64,000 nt of DNA from Podospora bellae-mahoneyi (taxonomy: Eukaryota > Ascomycota > Sordariomycetes > Sordariales > Podosporaceae), in the NCBI RefSeq assembly GCF_035222275.1, contig NC_085885.1, positions 620,001 to 684,000 on the forward strand, given 5' to 3'. The position numbers and the translations under genes are program-made. The notes beneath the pieces were generated by a model. That model was not told the DNA's origin, made no database searches, and was given only the letters and a program-made list of their open reading frames with translations. This document shows positions 21,269 through 32,777 of the stretch, piece by piece. Position 1 is the stretch's first letter; every line of letters begins with the position of its first letter.

Positions 21269-24234
21269 ATGCCGGCTCACAGGTACACGATCGACGAGCT
21301 TATGGCCATCCGGGGCGTCCCGGTGCCGGTGCCTGCTCGCATGTCGGCTCTGGCCAACAATCCCGAGCTTGGTATGTTGACCTTGGATATACATGTCTTG
21401 AGCCCCTAGCTAAAGTATGTACAGCCGACGTGGTCCGCGAGTCTGGAAGCGAGTCATCGTCAGGCTACAAGCCTACGACTGGCAAGAATCGAGACGACTC
21501 ATCCACCGCCTCTGATGAGCTCCTTTTCAAAGGCAACATCAGTCGCCGAGCATTGCGCGATGCTACTCGTGGCTCAGCTCGAGGATCGGGCCATGAGTCT
21601 AACTTTTTTCCCATGAGAGAGCCTCTCCGCCAGACAGTGCCCCAGCCTGCACTTCCTGTACAGTCTGCTCGTGAGAACGCCCGAACTGCCACTCCCTTGG
21701 GAGCTCCCATGGCCCCGCCCATGGTTGCTCCCATGACTGCCCCCAATTCTGCCTCCACAGTTGCTCGGGAAACAGCCCACGACCAGCAGCGCCCAACTGA
21801 GTGGAGAATCCACGGTCGAAGTGACTCGGATGCCAACATCCCCGAGCCTATTCCGGCACCTGCTGGTGACATTGCCCAGAGGAGCGAGGGTTTCAAGCGC
21901 TTCTACAAGGCTGTCGTGTCTCCCACCCACGTCCGTGTTACAGCTGGTGGCCGTATCGTCCCCAATACTCGAGGGCCGCCCTCTCCGACAAACAAGCGAG
22001 CGACTGATCACGCCGCCACCATCGAAAACATGGGCTTGAGCGACAAGAACGCCCAAGGGAAATTGCCGACTAACCAGCTTCCCATGGGGCAGCCGATTCC
22101 TATCGTGCCGCAGTTTCTTCCTGGCTATCCTCCTGGCTTTCAGCCGATGCAACCTCCCATGTCCTTTGTTCCGATGGCATTCAGTTCGCACATGCCCCAA
22201 GGCTTTCAATTTGCTCAACCCCCGGTCACGCCGGCTGCTATGGCTCCTGCAGCCTCAGGAAGCGCCTCGACTTCCAAGGACAATGCCGACCTCAAGGCCT
22301 TCGATTCCCAGAGCACCAGTCACCTACCGGGCGACAAGCAGGACAAGCCAAAGATATCGCCTCCAGAGTGGTTTGACTACACGAAGCCCTACTTCTACAA
22401 CGGTCAGATCATCTACCCCGTTGGGAACATGTCTACATCGCTTGCCAACCCCATGGGTGGTCCCATGATGCCTATGCAGATGGTCAGCGTTCCTCAAGGC
22501 GCTCCGTCTCAGTTGCAGGCCCCCATGATGCATCCTGCCTTGCCCCATGGGGGAAGCCAGATGATGGCCGGATCTTCGTTTTCACCGCCCAGCCACGGCC
22601 CGCATCAGATCCACGGAGGCGCTCATCCCATCATACCAGCCAACTTGAACTTTGCGGCGCCAAATATGGCTCCTCCCCCATCGTCGATTAGGCGCAGCGA
22701 GATTACGAGAAAGCAGATCGCCGGTTTCAAGCACGCCCTCAAGTACCACGAGGATCAATTGCAGTATAATCGTCATCAGATCGATGAGAGGGAGATGGAG
22801 ATGAAGGCCCAGCAGTACCGAGACCACATTGCTCACTTTGAGGCGGTTCTCAAGCAGCAGCTTGAGGCTGAGGCTGAGACCCTGGACCACAAGAAGCCAG
22901 AAGTTGGCCGAAACGATCTTGCTCAGCAGAAAGCCGAGGGAAGCGTCTCTGGCGACACGGGAGTCCAGCAAAGCCAGCATGAGTCGGAAGATGCTGTTCG
23001 ACGAAGGGCCGCAAGCGGCCGTCAGGGTATCAATATAAATATCGGCGATGGTGGCAATGCAGTCTTTCAGCGCCCCATTGCTGCGAACCGGTCCTATGGC
23101 GAACCTTCCAGACAGACAGGAATACCCAGTGAAGCCGTCCTGGCTCCCGCTTTTGAACCCGGCGGCAGAACATTGCACGAGATCGCGAACGAGTCCAATG
23201 AGCGACTCAAGTCGGAAGGAGTTTGGAAATATGGCCCTGGTATTCAGAACATACCAAGCCGGGGTGTCAGCCGGCCTTTCAATCCGTCGCTGTCGCATCA
23301 GTCTGACCGCGCCGAGGGAAGCTCGAGTTCTGCCAGCGTTTCGGGACAGGGCGGCTCGGCAGAGGCTTTTGGTACCTCCAGATCTGCCAAGGGCAAGGGT
23401 GTTGACAGAGGCGGTGGCAGCAGTGGCTATTCCAGGTCGAGCTTTGGAGTGCCATATCTACTTGGGACTCTTCCCAAGGGTTTAGATCCCCGCAAGGCTA
23501 CTGATCACGACTACATTTACACTCGCCCTCTGAACGAGGATGAGGTTCGCGCCCGCTACCTGTATTGGGGAAAAGCACCCAAGTCTGCCATGAAAGGGCT
23601 TCCCAAGTATGACGGAAAGCACTTCTACCCCCCTTCTCCCGTCCAGGAACCCAGCAGCCCGGTCACGGCCCATCGCAACCCCACCGCCCGTTCCGATGCC
23701 GAGCACGCCTATCGGCAGACCAAGTCTGACCAAGATCCCTTTCGCCCCATGACTCCGGTTCATGATTCGATTTCCAAGCCAGTAGGGGCAAGCGAGGATG
23801 GATATGCCATGGGCAGGCTCACGCGCAACGTCTCTTTTGAGACTCAGGTCGACAGCAGTGGTCTTGAAGCCGTGCCAGTGGGTGATTCTATTGATGTTCC
23901 AGAGACGGGGACAATCTTGCGGAACCGTGAGAATAGCGCGGATGCAGGCTCTATTGGGTCGACTGACCGGCGCTCGGAGAGATCTGGGTATGGCCCCGTC
24001 CCCGGCCCCTCCTCCTCATATGGCTCTCTGCCTGACCCATATGCCCATTTCTTTTCCAGCCCCCAATATCGCGTCTATGGACACACTGACACAATGATGC
24101 AGCGCGAGACTCTGGCAGACCGTTTTGAAGAAGGGTCCGACGATCAGCGCGGTTTCATCGACTACGGCACAGGCAGTTCTGCCTCTTCACTATTCGGGTC
24201 ACGCAGCGGCTTCCCTAAGCCCTTCGATTACTAA
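21269..24234 (+). CDS. Large disordered protein with an N-terminal eIF4E-binding motif
   Basis: Exon 1 is 21269-21371, the intron 21372-21424 (53 nt, GTATGT to GTACAG, branch GCTAAAG) and exon 2 is 21425-24234, giving 970 residues; the junction reads NNPEL-ADVVRESGS. The protein opens MPAHRYTIDELMAIRG. Y6-T-I-D-E-L11-M12 fits Y-x4-L-hydrophobic, the motif by which 4E-BPs, eIF4G and 4E-T bind cap-binding eIF4E. The rest is mainly Pro/Met/Gln/Ser-rich and disordered. It contains one long charged helix (about residues 456-515, beginning ITRKQIAGFKHALKYHEDQL) and a conserved-looking block GTLPKGLDPRKATDHDYIYTRPLNEDEV (about 720-750, split: GTLPKGLDPRK then ATDHDYIYTRPL). I infer a translational regulator or mRNP protein; no catalytic domain is visible. 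An in-frame upstream ATG (20843) would add 142 residues without motif content. The true C-terminus may lie at 24409 (see findings). Confidence 0.72.
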
Positions 24235-24409
24235 GGACCGGTCCGGCTTTCGCGAGGTTTCTCCAGACAACAGCGGTATCGTCTCTCCTGGTCTTCAGAA
24301 GTGGGCTGAGAACCTTCCCCCTAGCGCGAGCTCTTTGGAGGATCAGTTCAAAAGGTTGATGACCTTGAATGAGTCTCCGGAAGACGGTCGGATTGATTTT
24401 CGTTCGTAA
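24235..24409 (+). CDS. Probable last-exon coding tail of the 21269 gene
   Basis: Directly after the stop at 24232-24234, a different frame continues open to 24407-24409 with protein-like content (SGIVSPGLQKWAENLPP, SSLEDQFKRLMTLNE, GRIDFRS). A 76-nt intron, 24198-24273, would join the frames: SSLFG-GIVSPGLQKW. The acceptor CAACAG is fair and a branch-like TTACTAAG is present, but the donor GTCACG is weak. An indel is the alternative. Confidence 0.45.
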
Positions 24410-26055
24410 CAAGTATTCAACAATGTTATTGATAGGCATGGATGAGGAGACGATGGAAGTGTTATTCAGGGGTTATTAGTGTAGTACTATTGTGTGGAAC
24501 AACAGCAGCATTCGAGAGGAGGAGAAGGATGGAGTATCTGTTTTATGCCATACTTGATGGTTTCAGTGGCTATATGCCCAATTAGTTGATAGATGCTCGC
24601 CGTCTAATGATGTTTATCGGCCGAGGAGTATTTAATCCCAAGGGCAGCTTACTATTAGATCAAGGAATAGATCTTCCGTAGCACAAGAAGATTATGTATT
24701 TGGTTCTGTAGCCAGGTTTTTTTGCAGTGATGGTGACTGGGAACAGTACCGAGGTATTGTGTGTTATTATCGTCTCTACTTGAGAGACAATTGTTCAGCT
24801 GCGTCTACTTATCCTTATACGTCTTGGGGGAAGAACCTTTCTGATCTTGGTTCTGGCTGACTCTGTTTGACCAGGTGAAACGCACTGCTACCTAGAAAGA
24901 TGGTTAGGGGATGGTTCAACTTACTCAGATAATACATCTATCCTCCATGAGGTGTGTAGCCTCTCAGAATAGACCAGGTAGTAATGACTAGGGGTTCCAC
25001 AAGAACTTTGTCTCACACATCCACACGCCTTGATAATAGAAGCTATACCCTTGGCGATGCTCATGATTTTCTCAACACATAGACAGACCGAGAAATCTGA
25101 GCCCCCCTGAACTAGTCAGAACCGAACATATACTCAGCCACCTGGTATCTTTGACTTGTGTGATTTTGGAAACATTAGCAGGTGTGTTACTACAGTATGC
25201 TTACTTGAGGGAGGGAGCACTCTGGAGATGACCGGCTCAGGTCAGGTGGAATCTTGTCTTGCCGGCAGAGAATATAAATCGGGGGCGTGCCGAGGATGTA
25301 CCAACCAATCTTATAGATACCTTATTTCAGGGCCTGTCAAAAGTCATGACCTACAATGGCAAACTTGAGTGCGCATAGACGGTTGACTTTACGGGTTGTT
25401 GTGTAGTTCTACAAAAGCATGCGAGTCGTATTTAGGGGTAAAAAGGGGGGTAGTGAGTGATACGCAATGGAACTGGTTGAACATAGTCATTCAAAGGAGA
25501 CTAAGTTATGTCCTAAATGATGTTCACTATGGTCTTGTCTTGTGTAACATTTGGCACGGAGACTACAGGACCAGTGCATCTTCATTTTCTTTCCGCATCT
25601 CTCTACTGCTCACATCGTGTCCAATCAGTCAGTAAATCGCTTCATGTTTGTCTATCTCTCGTATTTAATTCTTGAACAATTCACCATTCAGAGACAAACC
25701 AATACCTACGAAAAAGCTTATCACCGCAATTTCTGTGATGCGTAGCCCTATTGGTGTTCCTACCCCATCTTGTTCCATTCGCCACGATCTATCGATATTT
25801 GGTGAGGTATTCCGGTCCTGGTCTGCGACCTATTTCTCCCCTCCCCAAAAAATCTCAACCATGTCGTGTTTCCTTCCATGCTCAAGTGGTGTGGTGTCTA
25901 AGGTGATAGTGATCCCAAGCCCATCACATGAAACCTGCCACACACGAAAAGGAGGGTCAATAGAAAACCACCTGGCTACCGAAGCCTTTCAATGCACATC
26001 ATCTGACACCAATTCTGCCTTCAACCCGTTTTCCTTCCATGCACCGAACAAACCA
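24410..26055. other. Convergent intergenic region
   Basis: About 1.6 kb between the 3' ends of two convergent genes. It is AT-richer than its neighbours, with short frames only and no recognised gene or RNA. Confidence 0.55.
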
Positions 26056-28780
26056 TCACCTCCACCCCAACATCCCCCCCTCCCTTCCAGCCCTCACAAC
26101 CTCCAATCTCCCCCCATAATAAAAATGTGGCTCCCCCAATCTCACCCCATCCCCATTCAGCCTAGCCCTCTTCAACTCCGCTTCATACCTCTCCCTTGTT
26201 TTCCTTCTATACGCTTTGATCTCCCCTATCACATCCTTCATCCCATTCATCAGCTCCCTTTTCTTCGGCCTTCTTTTTCCTGCCGCAGTAGTGTCTCCCC
26301 TCGTAACAATCGCCTGCCATGCAGCGCCCCAGATGAACTCACCTTCTGGAACACCCGCCAGGACATGACACGGGCTGGCAGGCACCGCATCAGCACACAG
26401 ACGCCTGTCGAGGATGTTGCGCATGTATGCCTCGACTGCAGGGGAAACTTCTTGATGCTCGTGTTGTGGAGTGTCTTCAGTTGAATCGTAAAAAGGAGGT
26501 GGTGGACCTGTCCAGATGGGGACGGTATATTCCGTTCCATTCCAGTTGCCTCTGCTGCTGCTACTGCTGCGTTGTTGTGGTCCAATCGTCAGTCGGCCCG
26601 ACTGTCCCTCGTTGCCCCCATTCACAATGGGCTCGGACCTGTCGCCGGTGCGGGGAAGATGTGAGAGGGTGGAGGGAGAATGTCTCTGGGTCTGACTCTG
26701 ATATGACATGGTTTGATTTGGAACAGCCCTGTGATCGTCGGCTGCTGGACCCACCACCACTGACGTGAGAAGCGTGGTGTCTGTGTTTGTTGTGTCTATG
26801 TTTGACGAAGAAACCTCAGCAGGAGAAGAAGAATCGATTGAAAAGTCATAAAATCGAGAATCGTCAAAGAAACTAAATTCCTTGGCCGCCGTTGTTTCTT
26901 TAGCGACGTATTGCTTTTCATTCTTCTCTTCTCCATCTTCTTCACCATCCTCAAGCAATTCCTCCTTAACATCATGATCAAACTCCAGTCGGATATGCCT
27001 CAAACCGACCACAGTGACAGGGCCACGGCGGCTCTTGCCCAGAGTCCTGGTCATGTCTTGAATTGCCCGCTCTTGCATCGAGGCGAGCTTCAGGAGCTCT
27101 ATCAGCCTGTCAATCAGGGGGCCGGTCGACCACCTCGGGATATGTGTCAAGGTCAGGAGCCGTAGCCGGGGATTCATATCTGGCCGGAACGCTTGCGGGT
27201 ACGCCATCTCGGCCCGTGGAAGCAGGAACGTTTCGGCTAGCCACAGGTTTTCCATGGTTGACAGCCCACCTCCATCATGGCCTTTCAGAGACAAGAGCTG
27301 TGTAACGAGGGAGTGGTGGATGCGCAAGACCTGTAGGTTTGACGAAAGCACGGGGCGGAAGGCGTGCGCTGCTCCGAGCAGACCTGAGACACGGATGCTG
27401 GACGGCAGCCAGTCCGGCCTCGCAGCCTCGTGAATTTCGTAGACCATGCTATCGCAATCGAGATGCTGTAGTTGCCCAGGGGATGCCATAATCAGCCTAA
27501 CCAAGCCGTTGGCGGCTATGCTGTTACCGCCGAGATACAAGTGAGTAATGCCATTATGACTTTGACAGACATCCAGGTCGTGGAGGCTTTCCCGTCTTGG
27601 TGAAGAATCTCCAGGAGTGCCTGAAAATGATCTTCTAATCTCGTCCTCCGAATCATCCTGTACTTTGGTTCGGCCGTTCAGACGTGTACGGACACCCTCC
27701 TGAGGAGTGTATTCAACAAGGCGAGTGTAGTTAGGGGCATCAACCAGATAGCGGTCGTCATGGCTAAAGGTGGCACTCCGGTGAGACTCTCTAATCAGGC
27801 AAAACTGACCAAAGAGAGGCGTGCCCTTGCCGGGGATGATCTCCAGTCTACCTTCAACATCATAATGACTGTCGGTCCGCAAGCTTTCGGCAGGAAAGGC
27901 GAAAATATGCAAGTCATTGAGCACAGCATCTGTTAGTTGATTTTGGCTGAGGTCCAAGCTCCAAAGCTGCTGTTTGAATGTTCTCACCAGCAGAGCGGCC
28001 GTTGAGTCGCCCATCTCCCTTGCACCTACCTTGAGGACACGGAGGTGAGGATGCCTCTCCGGGCCGAATCTCTGTTGCTCCAGCGGCTTCCTGAGAGAGC
28101 CGGCCATGTTGGACACATCCAGGTACACAAGATGGTGCAGATAAGGCGACGAAAAGAAGGCGGTCGGTATCTTGACTTGGCATTGCGGTATGCTGAGCAT
28201 CAATGGCCCCTCTGCATTGCTGGCATCATGGTCCGTATCGGGAGTAGTCGCCACCGCCAGGTCATCTGCCTCCACGTCCCAGTGCTTATTCAGCAGAATG
28301 CAACGAAGTTGAGGGAATGTGACCGGCATAGCCCGTAGATAGGCCGATAGCGATCTGCTCAGCGAATACAGCGAAAGCTCAGAGGTTCCGGCTTCTACCC
28401 GGCGGAGGTCTAGACAAGTTACGAGGAGACGGGTGGCCTGGCGGACACATCGCATATGCTCAATGAAGCGGTAGAACCACTCGATATCTGCCACGGCGGT
28501 TGTCAACAGCAGACAGACGGCAAAAACGGCAGCAGAGCGGAGTTCACGGACCAATGTCTCGGTTGACAGGCCTGCCGGCGGAGGTGGAGGCTGTTACCAA
28601 AGGGTCATTCCAAAGACGCGGCGCTAGATGGCGATAGAAACGCCTGTTGACGAGGCAGAGACGCGCATATTCTCGGATAGGCACGTAGGGTGCGATAAGC
28701 TCGACCCAGTCCAGACGCCGGGTAGCCTCCTGGTAGGATGGCAGGTCTGTGTTTGCTGCCATGCGGGTGATGCTGTCCAT
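26056..28780 (-). CDS. F-box-like / leucine-rich-repeat protein, uncharacterised
   Basis: Exon 1 is 28780-28552, the intron 28551-28488 (64 nt, donor GTCCGT, branch GTTGAC, acceptor GGCAG) and exon 2 is 28487-26056, giving 886 residues. The junction reads PVNRDI-DIEWFYRFIEHM and removes an in-frame stop present without splicing. Residues about 20-65 (WVELIAPYVP, YARLCLVNRRFYRHLAPRLWNDP) form an F-box-like helical module, which in other proteins docks to Skp1 in SCF ubiquitin ligases. Leucine-rich segments follow (LVYLDVSN, LWSLDLSQNQLTDAVLNDL, ITHLYLGGNSIAANGL). The last 90 residues are a basic helix (KRRPKKRELMNGM to RYEAELKRARL). I infer a substrate-recognition role, but no partner can be named. 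The start is the first ATG; the next, six codons on, is possible. Confidence 0.8.
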
Positions 28781-30518
28781 CACTAGCTCTCAAGCAGGGG
28801 ATCGTGGATGGCAGTGGGTGTTGGAGGACACCGGGACCGGGTCGGTCTCTTTTGCAAGTCAACCTCCTCTCAACAGGCGAGATCGGCGGCACGCGCAAGA
28901 AGTGGGCTGGCTGAGGGTTGGGTCTGGTGGCCCATCGTACTGTGTGAGTTGGTATGCATTGAGAGGCTTGAATGAGGTTAGTTGATGTGAGAGATCATTC
29001 CAGTTGACAAGCCAAGCTGGAGGTCACCGAGCAAGTGGTGAGGGGCACGCCCGGGAACGGAACCCGAGAGGTCCAGGGCAGCCAGGCGATTTCGTAAGCA
29101 ATGGGATAGCGCTAACTTGAGATGGCGGCCCGTTGTAACCCTGGGGTTACAGGGCTTCGACAACCCCAGAACCCTGAGCCCCCGTTCATCCAAGGATTTT
29201 CACAAGGATCTCCATAGCCTCCATCAGGGTCTGATTCACGACTTACAGCACATTCACACGTGTAGGAAGCACATTCATCGATCTTCATCTTCCAATATCG
29301 ATTCAGAATCCCACCCTGAATTCCCATCGACAATTACCCCGTCCCTTGCGATTTTCTGTTTGTGACGAGAAAAAGCAATCTCAAACCAAACCAGGGTTTA
29401 AGTCTGATCTTTGCCTCTCAACCACTTTCCCGGACTTAACCCTCCGTGTGTGCCATCTCAATGCCTTTTCATGTGTGTATCAACTCTACAGTTTGCAACC
29501 TCGGCTTGATTGGACAGGAGCCTGTGAGAAGAAAAGCTTATGTGTGAGGCCGTTTTAGGCACACGATCTGTGACATGACACTCCGAGTGCCCAGGAGCGT
29601 GGCTGACGGAGGTAAGTCCACCTCCCCTCCTGAGTTCAGATTAAATACTAGAGGCACACATGAGGTGCCAGCATCCAGGTAGCCCTGTGAGCCCCCGGCT
29701 GATGAACACCTTCTGGCGCTATGTCGCTGAATTATCATGATATTTCCCAATCTATCTCTCTTACCGAACCTGCTCACCGAGGTATGTGATTTCCTCTACA
29801 GTACTCCCAAAAGTCAAGATCCTCATCTATCCCGCCCAAAACAACGAGAAAATCTCCAAAAGAAAGACAGATAACGGCGCCGAGGTGCATGAGGCTGTAT
29901 GCACCTGCCAAGGCAGAGCAGCATATGTGTCTCAGCACCAATTCTACCCCATCAATCCAAGAAGAAACGAAACATGCCAATTTCCAATTCCCATATTCAT
30001 TCTCCTGTGTAACCTCCTCACCTAAGGTACCGCCGAAAGGCGACAGGAGGTTCTATAATCCTCACCTAGCGTCTCCTCAACCTGAGCTGCATGGTAGATC
30101 CTCTTTGACACTCTCCCAAAACGTCGAGATCATCGCCATCACACCACCTTTTTTCCAAAACGCACACACACCAACCCTTTTTCTATCACTGTTCTTCTTC
30201 CCGGAAGATATATTGTCACACTCAGTCAGTCAGTCACACAACACAAACCGTTACAATGTCACCTATCCTTCCCAGCAGGAAAAACACCTCCTTAGCTTCC
30301 AGAGTTCCTGTCGGTGATGGAAAGGGTGTGCCAGAAAAAAGAAAAAGAAAAAAGCATGGCGTTGCAATGATAGACACAAGCAACTCAATCCTTTTCCTAT
30401 TGGATACTGACCACAGCTTTAGCGCAAGTTTCATCGTTGTCTGGGCGAGCAATGTAATTAATCTTATATTACAACCACAAAAGAAGTCATGATCTATTAG
30501 TATGCACCCATGATCTGA

Positions 30519-30542
30519 CAACAACAACAACAACAACAACAC
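30519..30542. repeat. (CAA)n microsatellite
   Basis: About eight CAA triplets in non-coding DNA. Confidence 0.93.
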
Positions 30543-31528
30543 AGTTGCGTAGGAGGCTTTCAACTAGTGGATTTCCCATATAAAAATTCCCTGACTGCCA
30601 ACTCTCTCAAAGCTAGTATCACTAACAGACGAATATGTGACCTGTCAGTTTAACATTCTCCATAGTCTTGTTCGTCAGTCTCCAAGTGAGTCTTCGGACT
30701 TTAAATCGGAGGCAGGAGCACAGTAGCAACACAATTGTTTGAAGTCAAAATATACTGTCCTTTGTCTCAGAAACAAAAAAAAAAAAAAGAAAAAAAAAAC
30801 CGAGACGCCTCGCCCCATGCCAGATCCAAGACACACAAGAAACACAAGAAGTCGTTGGCTCAAATAAATTTTCTCCTCTTGCTGCTGGTTGCTTCCTGTC
30901 GGTCAGTCACAAACAGACACGAGTTCAACGCCTTTCTTGTCAGGGTTCAAGTCGGTGTGTAGTCTCGCCTTTATTGAGAAGCAGACCACACCCAAAGTGG
31001 TATCAAAATGCTTCCGAGTGCATCAAAGTCAGTTTTCAAACAACAGTTTCATCGCAGTGAAGTGAGAGAGAGAGAGATGTGTATGCTATGTGAATTATAT
31101 TAATTTCTTTTTTAGCTTCACTAGCTAGCTAATAGCATCATACATTATCCCTTCCCCCCTCCCATTGTGAGTGAAGCTGAACCACCACAATACTTTTTTT
31201 TCTTTTGCCTTCCCCTGTTTCCACACACCCATCCATCCACACATCATCGTCATCATCCGTAGAATATCAGGTAGTTGTTACATGACCAAACGAAAAGAGA
31301 TACTCCTCATATGGTTCCTTCCACCCACCCCATCACCGCCCAAAGTCGGTTTTCCGTTACACATTTGTTGCCAACGACGACGCCCCCAACCCCCCCAGCC
31401 ATATCCAAAAACTCCAAATACCCAAGAATAAACAACAAGAATGGAAAAAAAATGAAAAAAAGGAACGCGCACAAAAATGTGATACATATACACCACCACT
31501 GCCCTCCCACCCAATGCTTTTTTTGCCC

Positions 31529-31563
<35 letters not shown>
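31529..31563. repeat. (TTG)n microsatellite abutting a stop codon
   Basis: About 11-12 TTG triplets on the plus strand ending immediately before the stop codon of the minus-strand zinc-finger gene, so the transcript would carry a CAA run at the very start of its 3' untranslated region. Confidence 0.9.
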
Positions 31564-31564
<1 letters not shown>

Positions 31565-32777
31565 CAAAGATCAGAATCCACCGAGTCCATACTCTCCCCC
31601 CTCATCTTATTACCACCCAACCCCTTCCCCATCACCCTACTCTTGAACTTCTTCGAGCTATTAATCCTCGCCTGCTCCCGGTTAAAAACCTCAATCGCCT
31701 CCGGGTTGTACTCGGTCCGACTGTTCTTACTCTTGCTCTTCGCGTGCAGCCTGATGTGCTGCTTCCAGTTGTCCCGCCTGTTAAACCTCTTGGGCTGCCC
31801 GTCTTTGCTCTTCTCCGGCGGGCAAAACTCGCACACCCAGCCTTCTTTCTCCCCCCCGATGCCGTGTTCGCTGTTGTGATGTGTTAGAAATTGTATCAGA
31901 TAGTAACTTGGGGGGTTGGGCGGGCTTACTTCTTGAGATGCCTCTTCAGATGCTCATTCCTCCTATAGGGCCCATAATAACACCCAGGCACAATGCACCG
32001 AAACGTAGCCTTTCGCTCGACATCATCCACACTCTTGCCCCCCCTCTGCGCCCTGATCCTCCCGTGTCTCTGCCTAGGAGGCGGCGGGGGATTATCCTTG
32101 ATCCTATGAATAGGCGACGGCAACAACCCCACAGCCGAGGGCTCAACAGACAGGCTGTCCTTCAGATACTTATTCCTCATGTCGATATCCTCCCCCTCGT
32201 CCTCAAACTTGAGCGGCGGGTGCCGAACCATCAAGCTCGGCCTCTTTGGCGTGTGCTCCCCAAAGCTGATCGGACTGTGGCTGTCCTGTGGCCAGCGCCA
32301 GTTCTCCAGCCCGTTGCTCGAAGGCAGCTGCTGCTGGGGACTCACCATCGCGTGTGGTGGCTGGAAGAGGTTGTCACCGCAGTAGTACTCGACGTGTTGA
32401 GAAGGGGATAGTTGAACACCGCCATATCCGTTGTGGGAAAAGCTTCCGAAGCTCAGCTGGCTGCCACGCGAAGGAGTAAGGGGGAAGCCTGGCTGGCTAA
32501 AGTCGGATATGCCATCACCCTTGAAGGCGAATGGAAAGTACGAGTTGGATGCTGAAGACGGAGGAGTGAGCTCAATGGAGTGGCCGTCGATCGACGAGCT
32601 GAACGAGGAGGCATAGTCAAACGAGTGTCGTGGAGGAGTGGACCGGCCAGAGGTCGGTGTGTGAGGGCCGTAGCTGGAGGACGAAAGGGAAAAGCTGGAT
32701 CCGCTAGGGCTAAACATGTCGTCGTCCTCCAACCCGAGAGGGACAGCATACAGCGGATGCCCTGTGTGGAACTCCAT
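31564..32777 (-). CDS. C2H2 zinc-finger transcription factor
   Basis: Exon 1 is 32777-31930, the intron 31929-31871 (59 nt, GTAAGC, branch TTTCTAACA, acceptor CAACAG) and exon 2 is 31870-31564, giving 384 residues; the junction reads EHLKRHLK-NEHGIGG. The first 250 residues are Ser/Pro/Phe-rich and probably regulatory. Finger 1 is CIVPGC followed by KRHLKNEH (C-x4-C-x13-H-x4-H), split by the intron. Finger 2 is CEFC, then about 21 residues, then HIRLH (H-x3-H), a longer loop than usual. Basic stretches flank both (PRQRHGRIRAQRGGK; KSKSKNSR). The start is the ATG in front of MEFHTGHPLY; the frame is open 97 codons further upstream but that part is not protein-like. The target is unknown; it could be a developmental or metabolic regulator. 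Confidence 0.85.

Larger units (their letters stand above)
28781..31563. other. Intergenic, gene poor
   Basis: About 2.8 kb between the F-box/LRR promoter and the 3' end of the zinc-finger gene. No coding frame of note. It holds a (CAA)n run at 30519-30542, A-rich tracts at 30774-30800, and a (TTG)n run at 31529-31563 that lies just past the zinc-finger stop codon. Confidence 0.55.

Noticed and set aside
25672-26484. A 270-codon plus-strand open frame overlapping the F-box/LRR gene end
   Set aside because: It is Pro/Ser-rich antisense of the real gene plus its 3' flank.
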